Shown one piece after another: positions 51,648-55,884 of a stretch of 55,884 nucleotides of DNA. Positions within the stretch are counted from its first letter, which is position 1, and each line of letters begins with the position of its first letter. The DNA is from UBA6100 sp049658145 (GTDB lineage Bacteria > Actinomycetota > Coriobacteriia > Anaerosomatales > Anaerosomataceae). A program made the position numbers and the translations under genes. Location: assembly GCA_049658145.1 (NCBI GenBank), contig JBASOJ010000107.1:1-55884 (forward strand), in the 5' to 3' direction. The notes below the pieces were generated by a model. The model was not told the origin of the DNA and searched no databases. It saw only the letters and a program-made list of their open reading frames with translations.

Positions 51648-52859
51648 TCAACGTCCGACACCCGACCCCAGCGTCTTGGCGCGAACGACTTCATCGAGTG
51701 CTTCCAACACGCGGCCCTGTAGCCCGCCGGCCTCGATCGCCAGCGCCTCCATCGCCGCCTCGGCGCCGCGCTCGCCCCGCAGCCGATCGTAGTGCGAACA
51801 AGTGCGGACGATATCGGCCCCGATCGGCTGCCGCCCGCCGCTCGTCCCCTCTGCGCCGTCAATCAACGGCGCCACATCCTTGAGGAATGGGACCGATCCA
51901 ACGATTTCCGCCCCCCGACGGGCATGGACGCCGCTGGGGTCCTCGCCTACGTCGCCCATCCGCCCGATGTCATGCAGCAGCGCGGCGTACCCTATGCGCT
52001 CCAGCTCGAGGCTTGACAGCCCCATCCGCCGCCCAACTGCGACCGCCAGATCGGCCACCCTACGCGCATGCCCCGAATCGTGTGGCCGGTCGAGCTCGGC
52101 TGCATGCGCAAGCGCGCCGATGGTATCGGAGTAGGCGCGGCGGATGCGGAGGAACAGATTGAAGCTGTTCTGCAGAATCAAGGTCAGCAACAACGCGACT
52201 GGCAAGGACCAGGCGCCGGACTCGACGTAGAGCCGAACCGCAACCGCAGCCATAGACACATGCACCAGGTAGACGCTCAGCAGCGGACGCAGAAGTGTAG
52301 ACATGCCCTGGACGACAGACTGACCCCCTGATATGGACTGTTGTATAGAGATAGTCAGCAGGTCTACGACGACCCAAACGAACCCCACCGCGAGCAGCCA
52401 CGCGATGATGAGATCGCCCGACTGCAGATTCGATGTCGTGTCCGCATGCAGCAGCAACTGCCACGGCGCCATCAGTCCAATGACTGCCGTACCGCGTGCA
52501 CCATCCAGCAGCCGGAAGACGGCACCCGCCTTTGATGATGGCGAGAAGCGCGCAACAGACTCCACCGATGCGGCAACTGCAAACGCAACCATGACCGTAG
52601 CGACGTCGGCGATGGCCAACCCCACGAGGCCCACGGCAACGGTCACGTAGACGTCATCACCCTGTGGAAGCCGTATCGTCATCAACCTGACGGCAAAGAA
52701 CGCCGCCACCAGACCAGCTGCGGCAACAGGACTGAAGTCGGGCAGGCGCTGGCTCCACACGAGCCATAGTCCACCAGCCGAGAGCGCCAGCAGCGCGGCA
52801 AGGAACAGTGCCTGCCCGGGCATCCCGATGTTGTGGCTATCTGTCGGCCTGGGAGCCAT
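51648..52859 (-). CDS. Membrane protein with a degenerate HD-GYP domain
   Basis: 403 residues. About seven membrane helices (to 250) followed by an HD domain: DSGHARRVADLAVAVGRRMGLS, AALLHDIGRMGDVG with the HD pair, and VHARRGAEIVGSVPFL. The rest of the HD-GYP signature is lost: where HHERxDGxGYP should be, the sequence reads LIDGAEGTSGGRQPIGADIV. c-di-GMP hydrolysis is thus doubtful and a regulatory or binding role likely (inference). It begins with TGATG overlap on the stop of the intact HD-GYP gene, so the two proteins are made together and probably interact. Confidence 0.85.
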   Translation of the reverse strand: MAPRPTDSHNIGMPGQALFLAALLALSAGGLWLVWSQRLPDFSPVAAAGLVAAFFAVRLMTIRLPQGDDVYVTVAVGLVGLAIADVATVMVAFAVAASVESVARFSPSSKAGAVFRLLDGARGTAVIGLMAPWQLLLHADTTSNLQSGDLIIAWLLAVGFVWVVVDLLTISIQQSISGGQSVVQGMSTLLRPLLSVYLVHVSMAAVAVRLYVESGAWSLPVALLLTLILQNSFNLFLRIRRAYSDTIGALAHAAELDRPHDSGHARRVADLAVAVGRRMGLSSLELERIGYAALLHDIGRMGDVGEDPSGVHARRGAEIVGSVPFLKDVAPLIDGAEGTSGGRQPIGADIVRTCSHYDRLRGERGAEAAMEALAIEAGGLQGRVLEALDEVVRAKTLGSGVGR

Positions 52860-54115
52860 CAGCCGATTCCCTCGACTGGTCCGTCGGCGATCAATGCGGA
52901 GAACTGCCGCGCTATGTCTCTGTCGAGCTGTCTTCCCGCCACCCTGGCGATCTCAACGAGCGCCTGCTCCTGCGACATCCCGGGGCGATAGGCGCGATCT
53001 GACGTCATCGCATCGTACGAGTCGGCGACCGCCAGCACGCGAGCCAGTAGCGGGATGCTCTCCCCGATCAGTCCATCCGGATATCCGGCCCCGTCGAAGC
53101 GCTCGTGGTGGTGCCTCACGATCGACACCACGTCCGACAGGAACTCGACGTCCCCAACCAACTCGCTGCCGATCACGGGGTGCTTTCTGATGGCACGCAC
53201 CTCCTCGCCCGAGAGCTGAGCCGGCGAGGTAAGGGTGTCAAGCTCGATACCGATCTTGCCCACGTCGTGCAGCAGGGCGGCGCGTTCCAGGAGATCGAGA
53301 TCCGCTCGCGAGAGGGCCATACGTTCGGCCAGCTTCCGAGCATACACTGCGACCCGCTCGGAATGTCCTCGAGTGTATGGGTCCTTGGCCTCGATGGCAG
53401 TGACGAGAGAGCGAACCGTGGATGTGTACGCCTCGGATAGCTCCGCGTACACGCGAAAAGTCCGGCGCGCGGCCATGAAGGGCAGTACCAGCAGACCGAG
53501 CCCGAGCCAACTCCTCAGTGAAAGCAGACTTGCAATCATCAGCCCAAGCAGCGCTAGCACTATGTGACTAGCCCCAGACGACAGAACCCCCTGCTCCCGA
53601 AGTGCCTCCACCAAGCGATGACGGCTCATTAGGGCCCAACCCTCGCCAACCAGCACAACGTTCACCACGAAGAACACAACTGCTGCCACGGCTGCCGGCA
53701 ACTGCCAGATTCCGCTCTGCCAGGCGTCCGAACTCGAGAGCGCGGGCCCGCCTAGGGTTACGTAAACCAAGCCTGACAGCCCTGCTGAGAGGGCCAGCTG
53801 ACTCGCGTTGAAGATGCCGAACACCACCGGCTTGCGTACACGGTACTCAGCGATTGTGTAACTGCCCGCCACTGCGCATATGACCCCGCCAAGCGGTCCC
53901 GCATACAGCATTGCCGCATAGGACACAGCATATGAGAGCGATACGGAACCTGTGGCTGGAAGCGTGAAGGCGAAGTTCTCTGTGAGCACATTCAGGAGGA
54001 CGAGCGCGACCAAGGGAACCCACTGCTGCACGGGAAATGAAGAGCTGAGCACTAGAGCAAGTGCAACAGCACCCACACAGACAACCCCCACGTAGACCCG
54101 CATCCTGCGTGGCAT
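52859..54115 (-). CDS. Membrane-bound HD-GYP phosphodiesterase
   Basis: 418 residues. About seven membrane helices in the first 220 (MRVYVGVVCVGAVALALVLS to SWLGLGLLVLPFMA), then an intact HD-GYP domain: RGHSERVAVYARKLAERM, ALLHDVGKIGI, HPVIGSELV, HHHERFDGAGYPDGL and ADSYDAMTSDRAYRPG. This domain normally degrades cyclic di-GMP (or cGAMP-type dinucleotides). The membrane part looks like a sensor of unknown type. Start at 54115 with GGGGGTGG upstream. The preceding ORF in the operon is the 24-residue peptide, 52 nt upstream. Confidence 0.92.
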   Translation of the reverse strand: MPRRMRVYVGVVCVGAVALALVLSSSFPVQQWVPLVALVLLNVLTENFAFTLPATGSVSLSYAVSYAAMLYAGPLGGVICAVAGSYTIAEYRVRKPVVFGIFNASQLALSAGLSGLVYVTLGGPALSSSDAWQSGIWQLPAAVAAVVFFVVNVVLVGEGWALMSRHRLVEALREQGVLSSGASHIVLALLGLMIASLLSLRSWLGLGLLVLPFMAARRTFRVYAELSEAYTSTVRSLVTAIEAKDPYTRGHSERVAVYARKLAERMALSRADLDLLERAALLHDVGKIGIELDTLTSPAQLSGEEVRAIRKHPVIGSELVGDVEFLSDVVSIVRHHHERFDGAGYPDGLIGESIPLLARVLAVADSYDAMTSDRAYRPGMSQEQALVEIARVAGRQLDRDIARQFSALIADGPVEGIG

Positions 54116-54167
54116 CACGCCACCCCCGGGGACAAGAGCGCTGGGCCAACGCCGCTGAAGCCGAGAC

Positions 54168-54242
54168 CTAAAGCTTGTAGTAGGCCCCGCCGCCCATGAC
54201 GAGAGCAGCGAGAGATGCAAGCAGAAAAGCGATACGCTTCAT
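54168..54242 (-). CDS. 24-residue hydrophobic membrane peptide
   Basis: Small ORF: begins MKRIAFLLAS, continues LAALVM and ends GGGAYYKL before a TAG stop. AGGGGG lies 8-9 nt before the ATG, one of the better ribosome sites here. The composition (two N-terminal Lys/Arg, a 14-residue hydrophobic core, a GGG turn and an amphipathic YYK end) is that of a single-pass membrane or signal-like peptide, not random GC-rich translation. It is the first ORF of the HD-GYP operon and is preceded by a hairpin covering the ribosome site. Possible roles: a secreted or processed signal, or a small regulator of the adjacent multi-pass HD proteins (inference). Confidence 0.65.
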   Translation of the reverse strand: MKRIAFLLASLAALVMGGGAYYKL

Positions 54243-54244
54243 GT

Positions 54245-54276
54245 GAGAAGACCCCCTGTCTAGGTGGAATCTTCTC
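54245..54276 (-). promoter_or_regulatory. Leader hairpin enclosing the ribosome site of the 24-residue peptide
   Basis: On the minus strand GAGAAGA (54270-54276) and TCTTCTC (54245-54251) form a perfect 7-bp stem; the loop contains the AGGGGG ribosome site and the stem's 3' arm ends 2 nt before the ATG. An upstream TCTTC (54294-54298) could compete for the same GAAGA arm, though only by 5 bp. No c-di-GMP riboswitch consensus was found. Confidence 0.4.
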
Positions 54277-54375
54277 CCATCCCGCTAGTGACGGAAGAAC
54301 TCTGTCCGCTTCGCTCATTCGATGGCTGACATTGTTCCAACGGGTAATCACGGCGTTGGCCCAAACTGGGATCAT

Positions 54376-55041
54376 CTATGGGGTTGTCAAGAAGCCGAGT
54401 CGCCGGTTGATGGCATCCAGCGTGGCTCGGACGATTGAGTCTTTGTCATTCTGGCGCACGAGTGCGGAGCCTGCAAACGCCTGCTCCCCGAGCGAGGTCA
54501 CCAGCACCACGCACGCGGTGGCGATGCTCTCTCTTCCCAGGCGGATGATCTCCACGTCCTCGAGCGCGAAGGTGAACGCTCCCTGGAGGTACTGCGCGAT
54601 GGCGTCGAGCGTGGCTTCGGCTACCAGCCGCTCGCGCCCGGTGCGGCTGGCGGGGCCAGTTGCCTTGCCCACGAACAGCTCGCCTTCGAGCTCGAGGGAC
54701 ACACCGATGTTCACGTACACGCCCACGACCTCGACGTTGATGTTCTTGATCTGCGCACGCGCCTGCGGCTTGGCCGGCTCGGGCACGTGGGGCATGGCCT
54801 CCTGGCCCAGCTGCGCGATGGAGATCTTCTTGTGATCGATGGCGATGCCGAAGGCCGCCATGAGAGTTGATTCGATGTCGCGCACCAGCTGCTTGGGTGC
54901 CTTGGACGGCAGCGCGAGAACGTGGATCTCGTCGATGATGCCGGCGGAGGAAGTGACCACGCGGGCGGCGCGTATCTCGGAGACCTGTGCGAGCGCCTCT
55001 TCAATCTCGCTGACGATAGCGGGAGATACCACGGGCTCCAT
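54376..55041 (-). CDS. Unrecognised two-domain cytosolic protein
   Basis: 221 residues, no signal or membrane segment. N-terminal half: IVSEIEEALAQVSEIRAARV...IDEIHVLALPSKAPKQLVRDIES, a ferredoxin-like alternation also present in several anaerobe hypotheticals. After a Pro-rich linker the second half (VEVVGVYVNIGVSLELEGE, then ACVVLVTSLGEQAFAGSALV, ending ATLDAINRRLG) resembles the allosteric regulatory (LeuA_dimer) domain of isopropylmalate synthase. A sensor or regulator binding a small molecule is possible (inference). AAGGAG precedes the ATG at 55041. It lies directly upstream of the peptide operon on the same strand (133-nt gap) and may be co-transcribed. Confidence 0.75.
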   Translation of the reverse strand: MEPVVSPAIVSEIEEALAQVSEIRAARVVTSSAGIIDEIHVLALPSKAPKQLVRDIESTLMAAFGIAIDHKKISIAQLGQEAMPHVPEPAKPQARAQIKNINVEVVGVYVNIGVSLELEGELFVGKATGPASRTGRERLVAEATLDAIAQYLQGAFTFALEDVEIIRLGRESIATACVVLVTSLGEQAFAGSALVRQNDKDSIVRATLDAINRRLGFLTTP

Positions 55042-55425
55042 CCGCGACTCCTTGCTTCGACGTAAGCTGCGACTGTGCTGCGAGTACGTGCTGCTGCAGG
55101 GAACACCAGCAATCACAGTAGCCACGACGAACGCGCGCTGTCAACCGACGTGTGGTTCAGGCTCCATCAAGTTCGTGTGACGCAATGCACGAGGCGCGGG
55201 CGATATGCCCGCCCGTGATCGCCTTCGTTGCGGCGGTACAGCGTCCACACGCTTTTGGCAGCGACGAGCGCGGGCCTCGAACCGACGAGCGGTCGTTCGT
55301 GCGCCATTCAGCGCATATCGCCACCCCACCAGGCAGATTCGGTGCAAAATGGGAGTATGCGGTGTCGGGCGGCGCTGTTCGCCTGCACCCCGATTCGTTC
55401 CGCGGCGAGCCTTGGGGGTCAATTC
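55042..55425. other. Intergenic region before the collagen-like gene
   Basis: No supported gene. A small hairpin GCGGGC-GATAT-GCCCGC lies at 55196-55212 without a T-run. Divergent promoters for the flanking genes must be here but no clear hexamer pair could be fixed. Confidence 0.4.
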
Positions 55426-55884
55426 ATGACACAGGGAACGAGTTCTGTACTGCAGTCACGCTTGGCGGTGGGAATCATCTCCAGCCTCGTCACGGCGGCA
55501 GTGGTGGGGGGCGCCGGGCTCTTCCTGGGCTCGCGCGTGGGCAGCGTCGGCGCCTCGGCTGAGGCCGAGAACGCGATACTTGCCGCCTATGACACCGACA
55601 CAGGCGCACTCCGCCCGCTTGCGGATGCCGAGGCTGAGCTCTCCCCTGGCGAGATGCTCGTGGTACTCAACCAGCCCGGACCGGAAGGTCCGCAGGGACC
55701 GAAGGGCGATCCTGGCGAGAAGGGCGATCCCGGGGCCATCGGGCCACAGGGCGCACAGGGCGAGAGGGGCGACACCGGCGCGAAGGGCGCGACCGGAGCC
55801 GTTGGGGCCACGGGTGACACCGGAGCCACAGGCACGACAGGAGCCATGGGGCCCGCGGGTGCGACCGGCGCGACCGGCGCGATG
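55426..55884 (+). CDS. Membrane-anchored collagen-like protein (partial, runs off the window)
   Basis: 153 codons visible, open at the right edge. Short N terminus, one membrane helix (about 12-35, LAVGIISSLVTAAVVGGAGL), a linker of about 50 residues (ENAILAAYDTDTGALRPLAD, then LSPGEMLVVLNQ) and then uninterrupted Gly-X-Y triplets from about residue 85: GPEGPQGPKGDPGEKGDPG, moving into GAT/GDT triplets. The Gly-X-Y part should form a collagen-like triple helix outside the cell. GGGGGT precedes the ATG; an in-frame ATG at 55357 is too close to its ribosome-like site. C-terminal domain and attachment mode are unknown. Confidence 0.85.
   Translation, partial: MTQGTSSVLQSRLAVGIISSLVTAAVVGGAGLFLGSRVGSVGASAEAENAILAAYDTDTGALRPLADAEAELSPGEMLVVLNQPGPEGPQGPKGDPGEKGDPGAIGPQGAQGERGDTGAKGATGAVGATGDTGATGTTGAMGPAGATGATGAM

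Noticed and set aside
54243..54375. Cyclic di-GMP riboswitch ahead of the peptide/HD-GYP operon
   Set aside because: Looked for because of the HD-GYP gene, but the GEMM-I landmarks are absent; only simple hairpins are visible.
55587..55847. Pro-rich minus-strand open frame (PVAPVSPVAP pattern)
   Set aside because: The mirror image of the Gly-X-Y triplets of the collagen-like gene on the other strand.

Overview
The window looks like a piece of a GC-rich chromosome from an anaerobic member of the Actinomycetota, most likely a Coriobacteriia-type lineage (inference). The grounds are high-GC codon use, formate-tetrahydrofolate ligase, a strictly anaerobic style Fe-S/sulfur-carrier respiratory cassette, a BTAD/SARP-type regulator, several probable leaderless or very short-leader promoters, and secreted proteins ending in DUF5648-type GTHFYTA repeats. 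No insertion sequence, phage gene or CRISPR array was seen.

Layout: 172-5532 is housekeeping on the minus strand (fhs; a four-tRNA operon Pro-Gly-Arg-His; rdgB, rph, an MBL-fold hydrolase and murI). 5563-15969 is a long minus-strand chemosensory operon: PATAN/DUF4388 protein, CheR-TPR, a CheY-like receiver, a PilB/GspE-like protein with destroyed ATPase motifs, two CheW proteins, a methyl-accepting protein without a sensory domain, a CheA-receiver hybrid and CheB. 16174-19438 (plus strand) is an ArsR-regulated cassette for sulfane-sulfur handling: DsrE2-like, TusA-like, NarI/DsrM-like cytochrome b and HdrD/DsrK-like Fe-S protein.

19516-29225 mixes a UroD-like protein, a small membrane protein and a DUF4143 ATPase with a cluster of ribosome-rescue genes: a small GGQ release-factor-like protein, tmRNA (ssrA), smpB and RNase R. 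It also holds an M42 peptidase and a frameshifted nucleotidyltransferase with its small partner. 29371-36668 carries a small acidic protein, ctpA-ftsX-ftsE, a split transketolase coupled to a YitT transporter-like protein, and prfB with an unusual SPT tripeptide in place of SPF.

36730-44397 is a secreted-protein region: a decayed exoprotein gene, an S8 subtilase, and a 1477-residue protein with a PD40-like propeller and a lipase-like domain, the last two sharing nearly identical C-terminal repeats. secA follows. 47671-54242 holds a large AAA/TPR/BTAD regulator and a tight operon made of a 24-residue membrane peptide, an intact membrane HD-GYP protein, a degenerate membrane HD protein and a DUF5317 membrane protein. 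This may be an undescribed signalling system. The window ends in an unrecognised two-part protein and the start of a membrane-anchored collagen-like gene that runs off the edge.

The two strongest candidates for undescribed biology are the chemosensory operon with a pseudo-PilB plus PATAN protein, and the peptide/HD-GYP/pseudo-HD/DUF5317 operon.
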